Shown: piece by piece, positions 9,203 to 17,488 of the stretch
Numbering within the stretch: the stretch's first letter is position 1
How the letters are laid out: each line of letters begins with the position of its first letter
Assembly (NCBI RefSeq): GCF_000241465.1
Contig: NZ_JH584235.1
Coordinates: 911,959 to 975,958 of the forward strand
Source of the DNA: Sphingomonas echinoides ATCC 14820
GTDB lineage: Bacteria > Pseudomonadota > Alphaproteobacteria > Sphingomonadales > Sphingomonadaceae
Direction: 5' to 3'
DNA: 64,000 nt
Notes under the pieces: generated by a model
Seen by the model: the letters and a program-made list of their open reading frames with translations, nothing else
Told to the model about the DNA's origin: nothing
Databases searched by the model: none
Position numbers and translations under genes: made by a program

Positions 9203-9868
9203 TTAGAACGTGAAAGTGCGCGGCTGCGCAAAGCCGGGAAGCGGCACGCATTCGATGTCGGCAAAGGCGAGCAGGCCGAAGCCGCCCGCGCTGCGCCGAC
9301 CGGCGGCGAGGCGGGTTACGCCGCGATCGACGATCCCGGCCACCGCACGCCCGCCAATCGCGACTTGCTCGACCAGGGCATCGGACACACCCTCGACCGC
9401 GCCGTCGATGACCAGCACATCATAAGGCGCGCCAGCGGCATGGCCGTTTTCCAGCGGCCCCTCGACCAGCGTGACATTCGCCGTCCCAGCCAGCGCGGCC
9501 CGGGCATGGGCGGCAAGTGCCGGGTCGCATTCGACCGCCACCACCGACGCCACCAGTTCGGCCAGGACCGCAGCGGTATAGCCGCCCGCCGCGCCAATCA
9601 GCAGCACGCGGTCGGTGGGGAGCAGTTCGGCCTGGGTCAGCAAGCGTCCCGTTGCGATCGGCACGTTTTGCGCGCGGCCATGCCCCAGCGGTACGGCGGT
9701 ATCGCGATACGCGAGCGCTGCCACCGCGCTCGGCAGGAACGCCTCGCGCGGGACCGAGTCCATTGCCGCGACGACGCGCGGATCGCTGACGGCATTGGTG
9801 CGAAGCTGGCTTGCCACCATGGCATGGCGCATCGCGAGCATATCCGAATCGTGCGTATTCAAGTTCAT
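9203..9868 (-). CDS. Protein-L-isoaspartate O-methyltransferase family protein
   Basis: A 221-residue class I SAM-dependent methyltransferase of the PCMT family, which repairs isoaspartyl residues in aged proteins. Features: the N-terminal MVASQLRTNAVSDPRVVAAM with VPREAFLP, the family QNVPIATGRLLTQAEL region, and the SAM-binding VLLIGAAGGYTAAVLAEL followed by VVAVECD. ATG 9868 is preceded by AAGGGTGG. The family SAM motif is normally GTGSGY; here it is GAAGGY, as in the tolC-linked alphaproteobacterial paralogues, so repair activity is less certain. It is 20 bp upstream of tolC. Confidence 0.82.
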   Translation of the reverse strand: MNLNTHDSDMLAMRHAMVASQLRTNAVSDPRVVAAMDSVPREAFLPSAVAALAYRDTAVPLGHGRAQNVPIATGRLLTQAELLPTDRVLLIGAAGGYTAAVLAELVASVVAVECDPALAAHARAALAGTANVTLVEGPLENGHAAGAPYDVLVIDGAVEGVSDALVEQVAIGGRAVAGIVDRGVTRLAAGRRSAGGFGLLAFADIECVPLPGFAQPRTFTF

Positions 9869-9895
9869 CGTGCCACCCTTGTCGGACACCCGGTT

Positions 9896-9920
9896 TTGCA
9901 CAACTGTTGTAGTTGCACAA
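9896..9920 (-). promoter_or_regulatory. Paired 8-bp repeats upstream of the pcm-like gene
   Basis: TTGCACAA occurs at 9896-9903 and again at 9913-9920, with a 17-bp centre-to-centre distance. Each copy is nearly self-complementary, and CAACTGTTG sits between them. They lie 28-52 bp upstream of the methyltransferase start, where the promoter should be, so a repressor site or overlapping -35 elements are both possible. Confidence 0.35.
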
Positions 9921-10043
9921 TACACTAGTTGAGAGTGCCCACCTCTATCGTGGCGAACCGGGTTCGCCAAGCGACGTGTATCGGCATTTTTGCAAGCGCG
10001 TGGTTGACAGCGGGCGCGGACGCTTGCATCTGCGCCGCTCTTC

Positions 10044-10117
10044 GGCCCGATGGCGGAGTGGTGACGCAGAGGACTGCAAATCCTTGCACCCGGGTTCGAT
10101 TCCCGGTCGGGCCTCCA
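10044..10117 (+). tRNA. tRNA-Cys (anticodon GCA)
   Basis: A complete cloverleaf can be folded. The acceptor stem GGCCCGA pairs with TCGGGCC (10107-10113), the anticodon loop CTGCAAA carries GCA, and GGTTCGATTCC forms the T arm. The discriminator is T, as is typical of tRNA-Cys, and CCA is encoded at 10115-10117. Confidence 0.97.
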
Positions 10118-10187
10118 CAACAACTTCCAGAGAGTTGTCACGCACTCTGCAGATCGCTGTTTTTCCGATCAGCTTGCTTCGTGCCAG

Positions 10188-10676
10188 ATGAAGCAAAATC
10201 GACGCCGGGCGAGACATTTTGCCCTCGTGACATCGTGCGCCGCTCCCCATAAAGCACCCGCCGTGCACAGGTTCCGCGATCATATCCTGCAACACCGCGT
10301 TCTGGCGGCATGGCTGCTGGCGTTTGCGTTGCTGCTGAAAGTCGTCGTGCCCAGCGGGTATATGCTGGACACATCGGACGGCGTGATTCGCATCGCCATC
10401 TGTTCGGGCATGGGCCCGGTGAAGACGATGGCAATGGCGATGCCCGGCATGGCCGACTCCGCATCTCAAAAGCATCACAAGGACGGCGAAAAGGCCGACC
10501 AGCCGTGCGCCTTTGCTGGCCTGAACGCACATTCGGTCGCGGCGACCGACCCGATCCTGCTTGCGCTCGCCATCGCCTTTGTGATGGCGCTCGTCTCGCG
10601 GCGGATCGCACCGCCGCTGATCGGGCTGCGCCTCCATCTCCGCCCGCCCTTACGCGGACCACCTGCCACCCTGTGA
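10188..10676 (+). CDS. DUF2946 family protein with His/Met-rich stretch
   Basis: Up to 162 residues. A hydrophobic segment (about 40-56), a His/Met-rich loop (KTMAMAMPGMADSASQKHH, about 79-97) and a second hydrophobic segment near the C-terminus match the DUF2946 family, often found beside TonB receptors and copper genes. ATG 10188 has no clear ribosome site; GTG 10263, which gives MHRFRDHILQHRVL, is an alternative start that better fits family members. It heads a probable three-gene unit with the TonB receptor and the PepSY protein. The Met/His loop suggests metal, perhaps copper, binding. Confidence 0.7.
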   Translation: MKQNRRRARHFALVTSCAAPHKAPAVHRFRDHILQHRVLAAWLLAFALLLKVVVPSGYMLDTSDGVIRIAICSGMGPVKTMAMAMPGMADSASQKHHKDGEKADQPCAFAGLNAHSVAATDPILLALAIAFVMALVSRRIAPPLIGLRLHLRPPLRGPPATL

Positions 10677-10775
10677 CGATCGATAGAGCCGCGACGCGCT
10701 GAAGCAGCGTCGTCGCGACGGACGCGCATGGCCCAACGCCGCGCGTCCGCTACCAGCGTTTACAGGGGATTTTTC

Positions 10776-13145
10776 GTGCGCCTTCCATCTTTGTTTCTCG
10801 CGGCGTCGATCGCCGCGCTTGCCGCTGCGTCGGCTTCCGCCCAGACCAACGCCGACACGCGACGCCAGGACTTGCTGCGCCAACGCGCGGCGATCGATGC
10901 CGAACTGCAGCGCCTCGACGCCCCCGCCCCCGCCCCTGCACCGGAAAGCCAGCCGAGCCGAGCGAGCGTCGCGGCGACATCCCCCGATGACATCATCGTC
11001 ACCGGACGGGCGCTGACGCTCACGACCAAGGTCGCGGGACAGACCGACACCACCATTACCAACGCCGCGTTCCGCAACACGCCCGCGACGACCATCGCCG
11101 ACATCGTCAAACTCTCCCCCGGCGTCACCGTCATCGGCGGCAATGGCCCGCGCGACGTCGGCGTCTCGATCCGCGGGTCCAACGCGCGCAACAGCTTCGG
11201 CGCGCGCAACATCCAGGTGTTCGAGGATGATTTTCCCGTCACCCAGCCCGATGGCCTTGCCCGGTTCGATCTGACCGACCCGCATGCTTATGGCGCGGTC
11301 GATGTCGTGCGTGGCCCCTCCTCGGCACGCTATGGCAATTATGCGGTCGAAGGCGCGATCAACTTCCGCACGCGGCGCGGGCGCGACCTGCAAGGCGTCG
11401 AGGCCGGGATCGATGGCGGCAGCTATGGCTATCTCAACGCTTATGCCACGCTCGGCCATGCCGGGCCCGGCTATGAATATGCGGTGTTCGGCAGCTTCGC
11501 CCGCGCCGATGGGGCAACGGGCCATACCGGCTATCAGACCGGCACGATCAACGCGCTGGCGACCTTTGCCCTGTCGGACCGCGACCGCGTCACCGGCAAG
11601 GTGATCTACAATGAAGGCGAATTCCGCCTGTCCACGCGGTTGTCGTTCAACCAATATCTCGCCAATCCGTACCAGCAAGGATGCGATCAGGCGGCGACCG
11701 CCGCGGCGGGCTGCGGCACGATCTCGGTGTTGGCGAACGGGATCAACGGCACCCGCATCGCCCAGACCGCCGCCGAGGGCGATCTTGCGCGCAACGACCG
11801 CCGGACCATCATCGGTGCACGCTATGAGCATGATTTTTCCGCAGGCACGACCTGGCGCACGCAAGCGACCTTCGACAGCCGCGTGGTGTTCCAGCCGACC
11901 AGCGCGACGCCGTTTCGCGGTACGCTCAACAGTTACAATCTGAGCTCCGACGTCACCGCGCACAGCCAGATATTGGGCATGGATGCGCTGAGCTTTATCG
12001 GGATCTTCTACAACTATCTCGACGGGCAGAATTACTCGTTCAACAAGACGCCTGCAGGCCGCAACGGCATTGGCGCAACCACGCAAACAGTGTTCGGCGG
12101 CGTGCGCAATATGGGGGTTCGCGCCCGCGAGGAATTGGCGCTGACCAGGGATCTGCAGCTCATTCTTGGCATTGGCTATGAGCATTCGAAGATCGACATG
12201 CGCCAGACCAACTACACCTATCCCGTCGGTGCCAATCCGACGCTCAACAACATCCCCGCGATTCGCGATTTCGACAATGTCGCGCCTGAGGCGTCGCTGG
12301 TTTGGCAGGCACTTCCCGCCCTGCGGCTCCACACCCGTGTCGGCACGGCCTACGGCATTCCGCAATCGGGCCAGTTGTTCGTCACGACGGCGGGCGTCGC
12401 CGGCAACAATATCGACCTCAAGACACAAACCAGCACCGGCGTGGACGTTGGCGCGGAGCTGACGCTCGGCGATACTCTCAAGGCCGAAGTGACCGGCTAT
12501 TATGAGTGGTTCCGCAACGAACAGGTCAGCCAGTCGGCGGGCGTCAATCTGTTGTCCTACACCACCAACGTCCCGCGTTCGATCCATCGCGGGGTCGAGG
12601 TCGGCGTCAACTGGAAGCCCCTGCCCGCGCTCCTGCCCGGCGGCTATGTCCAGGCGACGTACAGTTATAACGACCAACGCTACACCCGTTATGTCGAGCG
12701 GCTGACCTCGGGGGCGGTGTCGGCCGCCTTCGACCGCGCCGACAACCGCATTCCGGGGGTGATCCCGACCTTCGCCAACGGGCGACTGGGCTATGACCAG
12801 CCGCACGGTGCCTTTGCAGGCCTGGGCGGCTTTGCCGAGGCGACCTACCGCTCGCGCTATTTCATCGACAACGCCAATCTGTTGCGCATTCCGGGCTACA
12901 CGCTGATCAATCTCAACCTGCATTACGATCCTCCCGCAGCAACGGGCTGGTGGTCGCGTCTGTCCTTCTACGCATCGGTGCAGAATCTGGCCGACAAGAC
13001 CTATGTCGGATCGGCGTCGATCCTCTCGGACAGCCTGAGCGCTACGGGCGCACAAAACCCTGCATCGGTGCTGATGGGCACCACCGGATCGGTGTATGCG
13101 GGCCAGCCGCGCACCGTCTATGTCGGCCTGAAGGGCCGGTTCTGA
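10776..13145 (+). CDS. TonB-dependent outer membrane receptor
   Basis: A 789-residue receptor from GTG 10776 (AGGGGA at 10764-10769). Parts in order: signal peptide (MRLPSLFLAASIAALAAASASA), a short helical linker QDLLRQRAAIDAELQRL, a TonB-box-like DDIIVTG near residue 73, a plug domain (TIADIVKLSPGVTV, GVSIRGSNARNSFG, VDVVRGPSSARYGN), then a 22-strand barrel ending in the aromatic terminus GRF. Plug motifs resemble ferric-citrate-type receptors. Its neighbours, DUF2946 and PepSY with His/Met-rich loops, suggest import of a metal complex. The ligand cannot be told from sequence. Confidence 0.9.
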   Translation: MRLPSLFLAASIAALAAASASAQTNADTRRQDLLRQRAAIDAELQRLDAPAPAPAPESQPSRASVAATSPDDIIVTGRALTLTTKVAGQTDTTITNAAFRNTPATTIADIVKLSPGVTVIGGNGPRDVGVSIRGSNARNSFGARNIQVFEDDFPVTQPDGLARFDLTDPHAYGAVDVVRGPSSARYGNYAVEGAINFRTRRGRDLQGVEAGIDGGSYGYLNAYATLGHAGPGYEYAVFGSFARADGATGHTGYQTGTINALATFALSDRDRVTGKVIYNEGEFRLSTRLSFNQYLANPYQQGCDQAATAAAGCGTISVLANGINGTRIAQTAAEGDLARNDRRTIIGARYEHDFSAGTTWRTQATFDSRVVFQPTSATPFRGTLNSYNLSSDVTAHSQILGMDALSFIGIFYNYLDGQNYSFNKTPAGRNGIGATTQTVFGGVRNMGVRAREELALTRDLQLILGIGYEHSKIDMRQTNYTYPVGANPTLNNIPAIRDFDNVAPEASLVWQALPALRLHTRVGTAYGIPQSGQLFVTTAGVAGNNIDLKTQTSTGVDVGAELTLGDTLKAEVTGYYEWFRNEQVSQSAGVNLLSYTTNVPRSIHRGVEVGVNWKPLPALLPGGYVQATYSYNDQRYTRYVERLTSGAVSAAFDRADNRIPGVIPTFANGRLGYDQPHGAFAGLGGFAEATYRSRYFIDNANLLRIPGYTLINLNLHYDPPAATGWWSRLSFYASVQNLADKTYVGSASILSDSLSATGAQNPASVLMGTTGSVYAGQPRTVYVGLKGRF

Positions 13146-13155
13146 GGAGGATGTG

Positions 13156-14505
13156 ATGGCCACTCCCGCCCGCCCGCAGCTCAGCTATAACGCCGTCTGG
13201 CGCTGGCATTTCTATGCCGGCGTGTTCTGCGTGCCCTTCGTGATCTGGCTGGCGCTGACCGGCACGATCTATCTGTGGAAACCGCAGATCGAGGCGTGGC
13301 TGGACCAGCCCTACACACATTTGGCGACGACCGGCCCAACGGCGTCGCCCGATGCGCAGGTCGCCGCGGCGCTCCGCGCGGTGCCCGGATCCACGCTGCA
13401 CAAATATGTGCTGCCCGAGCGCCCGGACGGGGCCGTGAATATCCTCGTCACCAAGGACCATCAGGATCAACGCGTCTATGTCGATCCGCGTTCGCTCGCT
13501 GTCCTCAGCGTCGTCAGCGAGGAGCAGCGGCCGATGCGGCTGATCTTCCATCTGCACGGCGAATTGCTGGCGGGGGCGTTCGGCAGTTATCTGGTGGAGA
13601 TCGCCGCCTGCTGGACAATCGTGATGCTGTTGACCGGCCTGTATCTGTGGTGGCCGCGCGGGCGGTCGGATTTGGCCGGGGTGGTGTATCCGCGCCTACG
13701 GGGCGGACGTCGGGTGTTCTGGCGCGATCTTCACGCCGTTTCGGGCATTTGGGTGTCGCTGTTCGCCCTTGCGCTGATCCTCACCGGGCTGCCCTGGGCG
13801 AAGGGTTGGGGCAGCTATCTCACCGAAATCCGTCAGCTTACCGGCACCGCGCGCGGGCCGGTCGACTGGACGATCGGTGGCAAGCCACCGCAGGCGGAGG
13901 CGATGTCGGGAGAACATGCCGGACATGGCGGCATGGCGATGCCGCGCGCGCCAATCGTGGCGGGCGAACTCGCGCGCGTCATCGCGGTGGTGCGACCGCT
14001 CGCGGTGGCACCACCGGTGCTGATCGCGCCGCCGATGCGGCCCGACGCGCCCTGGACGGCGTCATCCGACGCAGCGAACCGCCCATTGCGCAGTACGGTG
14101 AAAATCGACGGTCGCACGGGCACCGTCATTAGTCGCGAAGGCTTTGCGCAACGCCACTGGATCGACCAAACGATCGGATATGGCGTCGCGGGGCATGAGG
14201 GCGCGCTGTTCGGTCTCGCAAATCAGCTCCTGGGCACCGTTACCGCGCTGTTGCTGGTGGTTCTGGCGGTGTCGGGCGTGGTGATGTGGTGGCGTCGGCG
14301 GCATATCGGCCTGGGCGCGCCGATCGCGCTGTCCCGCCCGCGCCTGGGGGCGGGGCTGGCCATCGCCATCCTGGTACTGGCGCTATACCTGCCGCTGTTT
14401 GGCCTGACGCTCGTCGCAATCCTGATCGCCGAAGCGGCCGTGCGGCGATGGATGCCCGGCCCCGCCCTATGGCTTGGGCTCCGGGCAAGCCTAGCCTCGC
14501 GCTAA
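13156..14505 (+). CDS. PepSY-associated transmembrane protein
   Basis: A 449-residue inner membrane protein of the PepSY_TM family. The first membrane helix follows WRWHFYAGVFCVPFVIWLAL, and helices recur at about 155-175, 195-220, 365-390 and 405-430. The HLHGELLAGAFGSYLVE and HAVSGIWVSLFALAL motifs of the family, with membrane His residues, suggest haem or metal handling and possibly ferric or cupric reduction. A periplasmic loop carries SGEHAGHGGMAMPRAP, a His/Met metal-binding-like stretch echoing the DUF2946 neighbour. ATG 13156 follows GAGGAGG. It lies 10 bp after the TonB receptor, so the two are co-transcribed. Confidence 0.85.
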   Translation: MATPARPQLSYNAVWRWHFYAGVFCVPFVIWLALTGTIYLWKPQIEAWLDQPYTHLATTGPTASPDAQVAAALRAVPGSTLHKYVLPERPDGAVNILVTKDHQDQRVYVDPRSLAVLSVVSEEQRPMRLIFHLHGELLAGAFGSYLVEIAACWTIVMLLTGLYLWWPRGRSDLAGVVYPRLRGGRRVFWRDLHAVSGIWVSLFALALILTGLPWAKGWGSYLTEIRQLTGTARGPVDWTIGGKPPQAEAMSGEHAGHGGMAMPRAPIVAGELARVIAVVRPLAVAPPVLIAPPMRPDAPWTASSDAANRPLRSTVKIDGRTGTVISREGFAQRHWIDQTIGYGVAGHEGALFGLANQLLGTVTALLLVVLAVSGVVMWWRRRHIGLGAPIALSRPRLGAGLAIAILVLALYLPLFGLTLVAILIAEAAVRRWMPGPALWLGLRASLASR

Positions 14506-14889
14506 CGCGGTCTCCAGCGCCGGGATGAACGGCAAATCGGCCGGGGGCATCTCCAGCCCCCGCAGCGCAGCGGGGGCGTGCCACGCCAACGCCGTCGCAT
14601 CGAGCGCTTGCGGCTCGCCTGCCCACACCCGACACAAATAGAGCAGGAGCAGCAAATGCCGGTCGGCGAGCGGCTCGCTGGCGAAGGTCAGCGGTGTGAG
14701 CGCGGTCGGCGCGACGACCACCCCCAATTCCTCCTCCAACTCGCGCACCAACGCCGCCTCGGGCGTTTCGCCGGGTTCCACTTTGCCGCCGGGAAACTCC
14801 CACAGGCCCGCCAATGCTTTTCCAGGGGGGCGGCGCTGCACCAGCACCCGCCCCGCCCGGTCCACCAACGCGGCCGCCACGACCAGCAT
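14491..14889 (-). CDS. mutT: Nudix hydrolase, MutT-type 8-oxo-dGTP diphosphatase
   Basis: A 132-residue Nudix protein. The full Nudix box GGKVEPGETPEAALVRELEEELGV is present (about 37-60, with the REXXEE metal ligands), preceded by RPPGKALAGLWEFP, which is typical of MutT. It cleaves oxidised guanine nucleotides in the cytoplasm to prevent A:T to C:G mutations. The ATG at 14889 is preceded in frame by a GTG. Its 3' end overlaps the convergent PepSY gene by 15 bp. Confidence 0.88.
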   Translation of the reverse strand: MLVVAAALVDRAGRVLVQRRPPGKALAGLWEFPGGKVEPGETPEAALVRELEEELGVVVAPTALTPLTFASEPLADRHLLLLLYLCRVWAGEPQALDATALAWHAPAALRGLEMPPADLPFIPALETALARG

Positions 14890-14919
14890 CACTGCTGTAA
14901 ACCCGACGTACTGAATCCA

Positions 14920-14935
14920 TTAAGCATATCGTAAC
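14920..14935. promoter_or_regulatory. CtrA-box-like motif upstream of first Flp pilin
   Basis: TTAA-N7-GTAAC differs by one base from the CtrA consensus TTAA-N7-TTAAC. It ends 54 bp before the pilin ATG, a position compatible with activation. It also lies in the divergent mutT promoter region. In Caulobacter the pilin gene pilA is CtrA-activated, which makes the match attractive, but a one-mismatch site can arise by chance. Confidence 0.4.
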
Positions 14936-14989
14936 GCACCCGTTTTAGAGATTGGCAACCAGCAGCTGTTTCGGTGGCCACGAACCCAT

Positions 14990-15175
14990 ATGATCATCGA
15001 CACGCTGAAACGACTCTGGGGCGATCGCAAGGGTGCCACTGCGGTTGAATATGGCCTGATCGTCGCGCTGATCGTGATTGCGATGGTTGCTGCGCTGACT
15101 CAGCTCGCCAATTCGACGACCACGATGTGGGGCAATGTCAGCACCAAGGTCGCCGCTGCGACGGCAGGCGTCTAG
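14990..15175 (+). CDS. Flp family type IVb pilin (first copy)
   Basis: A 61-residue prepilin. The leader MIIDTLKRLWGDRKG ends in the prepilin-peptidase site. ATAVEYGLIVALIVIAMVAA, with Glu at +5 after cleavage and a hydrophobic helix, is the Flp/PilA signature. Exported by a Tad secretion system, such pilins build adhesive pili. No tad genes are in the window, so the secretion system must lie elsewhere. Confidence 0.92.
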   Translation: MIIDTLKRLWGDRKGATAVEYGLIVALIVIAMVAALTQLANSTTTMWGNVSTKVAAATAGV

Positions 15176-15207
15176 ATTCGGCGTCGCGGACAAAAGTTCC
15201 GTCGGGC

Positions 15208-15223
15208 TTAAACCTTTTTCAAC
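15208..15223 (+). promoter_or_regulatory. CtrA-box-like motif upstream of second Flp pilin
   Basis: TTAA-N7-TCAAC is one mismatch from the CtrA consensus and lies 84 bp upstream of the second pilin start. The parallel site before the first pilin is the reason to record it. Confidence 0.35.
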
Positions 15224-15307
15224 TCTGCCTCCCTAGACTCGTCAGCGTTGGTCCGGTTTTTCCGGCCCGACCGGGTACTGAAGCTTTCACCAACGGAGAC
15301 CGGAATC

Positions 15308-15475
15308 ATGAAGACCATCCGCAATTTCATCAAGAATTCCAAGGGCGCGACCGCCATCGAATACGGCCTGATCGCAGCACTCATCGCCGTCGCCGCGATC
15401 GCCGCGATGCAGGGTCTGGGCACGCAACTGAACAAGACCTTCACCAACGTCACGACCAACATGAAGGCTTCGTAA
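15308..15475 (+). CDS. Flp family type IVb pilin (second copy)
   Basis: A 55-residue prepilin from ATG 15308, preceded by GGAGACCGG. A leader MKTIRNFIKNSKG precedes ATAIEYGLIAALIAVAAIAA. Compared with the first copy, the core helix is nearly the same but the C-terminus differs (LNKTFTNVTTNMKAS). It lies 132 bp downstream of the first pilin and is followed by a strong terminator. The pair probably arose by tandem duplication; one may be the major pilin. Confidence 0.93.
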   Translation: MKTIRNFIKNSKGATAIEYGLIAALIAVAAIAAMQGLGTQLNKTFTNVTTNMKAS

Positions 15476-15498
15476 GACTCTTACGAACTCCTCTAATG

Positions 15499-15534
15499 CA
15501 AAGGGCGGCGGAACCTCGGTTCCGTCGCCCTTTT
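15499..15534 (+). terminator. Rho-independent terminator after pilin genes
   Basis: GGGCGGCGGAAC pairs with GTTCCGTCGCCC (one G-T pair) around a 4-base loop and is followed by TTTTCTTT. On the other strand the AAAAGGGC side could also end accA transcripts only weakly, since accA starts elsewhere. Confidence 0.9.
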
Positions 15535-15580
15535 CTTTGGTCAGCACGCCAGCATCGGGAACAGCCGCGCCGCGTGCGCC

Positions 15581-16528
15581 TTAGATCCGCCCCATCGCCA
15601 GAAACTTCGCGCGCCGAGACCGACGCAGGTCGGCGGAGCTCTGGCCATCAAGGTTCGACAGCGCCGCGTCGATCGCATCGCCCAGCGCCGCGATCGCCGT
15701 CGCCGGATCGCGCTGCGCACCGCCCAGTGGCTCCGGCACGATCGTATCGATCACGCCGAGACCCTTGAGATCCTGCGCGGTCACTTTCATCGCCTCGGCC
15801 ATCTCGGCGGCTTTGTCGGACGTCCGCCACAGGATCGACGCGCCCGCCTCGGGCGAGATCACCGAATAGATGGCATGCTCAAACATCAGAACGCGGTTTG
15901 CCGCCGCCAGCGCGATCGCGCCGCCCGAGCCGCCTTCGCCGACGATTGCAGCAACCATCGGCACGCCCAGCGCCAGGCACATTTCGGTGGAGCGGGCGAT
16001 GGCCTCTGCCTGGCCGCGCTCCTCGGCCTGCACGCCCGGGAACGCGCCTGAGGTATCGACCAGCGTCACCACCGGCAGACCGAAGCGGTCGGCCAATTGC
16101 ATCAGACGAATCGCCTTGCGATAGCCCTCTGGCTTGCCCATGCCGAAATTGTGGCGCAGCCGACTGGCGGTATCGTCGCCTTTCTCATGGCCGATCACCA
16201 GCACGCGGCGGCCGCGAAAGGTCGCGAAGCCGCCCAGGATCGCCTGATCGTCGCCAAAGGCGCGGTCGCCCGCCAGCGGGAGGAAATCCTCGAACAGCCC
16301 GGCGACATAATGTTTGAAGTGCGGACGCTCGCCGTGGCGCGCGACCTGAGTCTTCTGCCACGGCGTCAGCCTGGCATAGGTGTCGCGCAACAATTTGTCG
16401 GATTTGGCCTGCAGCCGCCCGACCTCTGCGTCGATATCGACCGTGCCTTCGGCTGCGGTCTCACGCAATTCATCGATCCGCGCTTGCAGTTCGGCGATCG
16501 GTTTTTCAAAATCGAGGAAAGTTGCCAT
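15581..16528 (-). CDS. accA: Acetyl-CoA carboxylase carboxyltransferase subunit alpha
   Basis: A 315-residue subunit that, with AccD, transfers carboxyl from biotin to acetyl-CoA to make malonyl-CoA for fatty acid synthesis. The N-terminus MATFLDFEKPIAELQARIDEL, the GHEKGDDTASRLRHNFGM region and the CoA-binding VDTSGAFPGVQAEERGQ and IVGEGGSGGAIALA motifs are all characteristic. Length matches the family. It is 12 bp downstream of xerD on the same strand. Confidence 0.97.
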   Translation of the reverse strand: MATFLDFEKPIAELQARIDELRETAAEGTVDIDAEVGRLQAKSDKLLRDTYARLTPWQKTQVARHGERPHFKHYVAGLFEDFLPLAGDRAFGDDQAILGGFATFRGRRVLVIGHEKGDDTASRLRHNFGMGKPEGYRKAIRLMQLADRFGLPVVTLVDTSGAFPGVQAEERGQAEAIARSTEMCLALGVPMVAAIVGEGGSGGAIALAAANRVLMFEHAIYSVISPEAGASILWRTSDKAAEMAEAMKVTAQDLKGLGVIDTIVPEPLGGAQRDPATAIAALGDAIDAALSNLDGQSSADLRRSRRAKFLAMGRI

Positions 16529-16540
16529 AGGTCGGGCCGG

Positions 16541-17488
16541 TTAAGCCCCGCGCTTCCTTGCGTCAACGCGTGCCGTGGCTTCGGCGAGCGGATGACGTGC
16601 ATTGACCAGCTCGACCAGGCGGCTGGCATCGACATGTGTATAGATTTCCGTGGTCGCAATATCGGCGTGGCCAAGCATCGCCTGCAGCGCGCGCAGATCG
16701 GCACCGCCCGCCAGCAAATGCGTGGCAAAGGCGTGGCGCAGCACGTGCGGGCTGATGCGATCGGGCGGAATCCCCGCTTCCGCCGCCAGCGCCTTCAGGA
16801 TCTGGTAAAGGCGGATGCGGCTCAAATGCCCCTTGCCGGAAGGAAACAGCCACGCAGAGTCCTCGGGCACATGCAGCCGCCAGACCGCAACCGCCGCGCG
16901 CGCGCGATCGGACAGCGGCACCAGCCGTTCCTTGTCGCCCTTGCCGCGCAGAATGAGATAAGGCCGGTCGGGCGCAATCGCGCTTCGCGGTAGCGAGACC
17001 AATTCGGTCGCCCGCAGGCCCGATCCGTACAGCAGCTCGACCAAGGCGGCCATGCGCAGGTCATTGGGGTCAGCGGGCACGCGCGCGATGCGCTCGGCAA
17101 TCGTCGCAAACAGCCGGTCGATATCGCTGTGGTCGAGCACCTTGGGCAACCCCCGCGCTGCGCCGGGGCGCGGCAACGCCGCGCCGGGATCGTCGCCGCG
17201 CAATCCTTCATCCGCCAGAAACGCGAAGAACCGCCGCAGCGCCGCCGATTTACGCGCCACGCTCGCCTTGGACAGGCCGATCCATTCCTCGCCCAGCCGG
17301 GCAAGGTCGCCAGGCGAGGCGCTGCTCAACCGTCCGCCGAGCACCGCCGATGCCAGCGCCAGATCGCTGCGATAGGCGGCGATGGTGTTCTTTGCTGCCC
17401 CGGCCTCCGCCGCCAGCATCTCCAGAAAGCGCTCGATCAGCGCGCGATCTTCACGCGGCGGCTCAGGCGCGCTGGGGCGCTCGGTCAG
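16541..17488 (-). CDS. xerD: Site-specific tyrosine recombinase XerD
   Basis: With XerC it resolves chromosome dimers at dif. The catalytic residues are visible: Arg in GSGLRATEL, Lys in RGKGDKERLVPL, HVLRH, GHADIATTEIYTH with the Tyr nucleophile. The start is uncertain. Homology to E. coli XerD requires residues before IERFLEML, yet the next ATG (17422) is inside that helix and the only upstream standard start is a GTG at 17596, overlapping the neighbour by 112 bp. A CTG at 17486-17488 overlaps the upstream TGA as CTGA, so I use it provisionally. Confidence 0.88.
   Translation of the reverse strand: MTERPSAPEPPREDRALIERFLEMLAAEAGAAKNTIAAYRSDLALASAVLGGRLSSASPGDLARLGEEWIGLSKASVARKSAALRRFFAFLADEGLRGDDPGAALPRPGAARGLPKVLDHSDIDRLFATIAERIARVPADPNDLRMAALVELLYGSGLRATELVSLPRSAIAPDRPYLILRGKGDKERLVPLSDRARAAVAVWRLHVPEDSAWLFPSGKGHLSRIRLYQILKALAAEAGIPPDRISPHVLRHAFATHLLAGGADLRALQAMLGHADIATTEIYTHVDASRLVELVNARHPLAEATARVDARKRGA

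Noticed and set aside
10650..13163. 837-codon open frame on the minus strand opposite the TonB receptor
   Set aside because: No recognisable domain and exactly antisense to a gene with a full receptor architecture.
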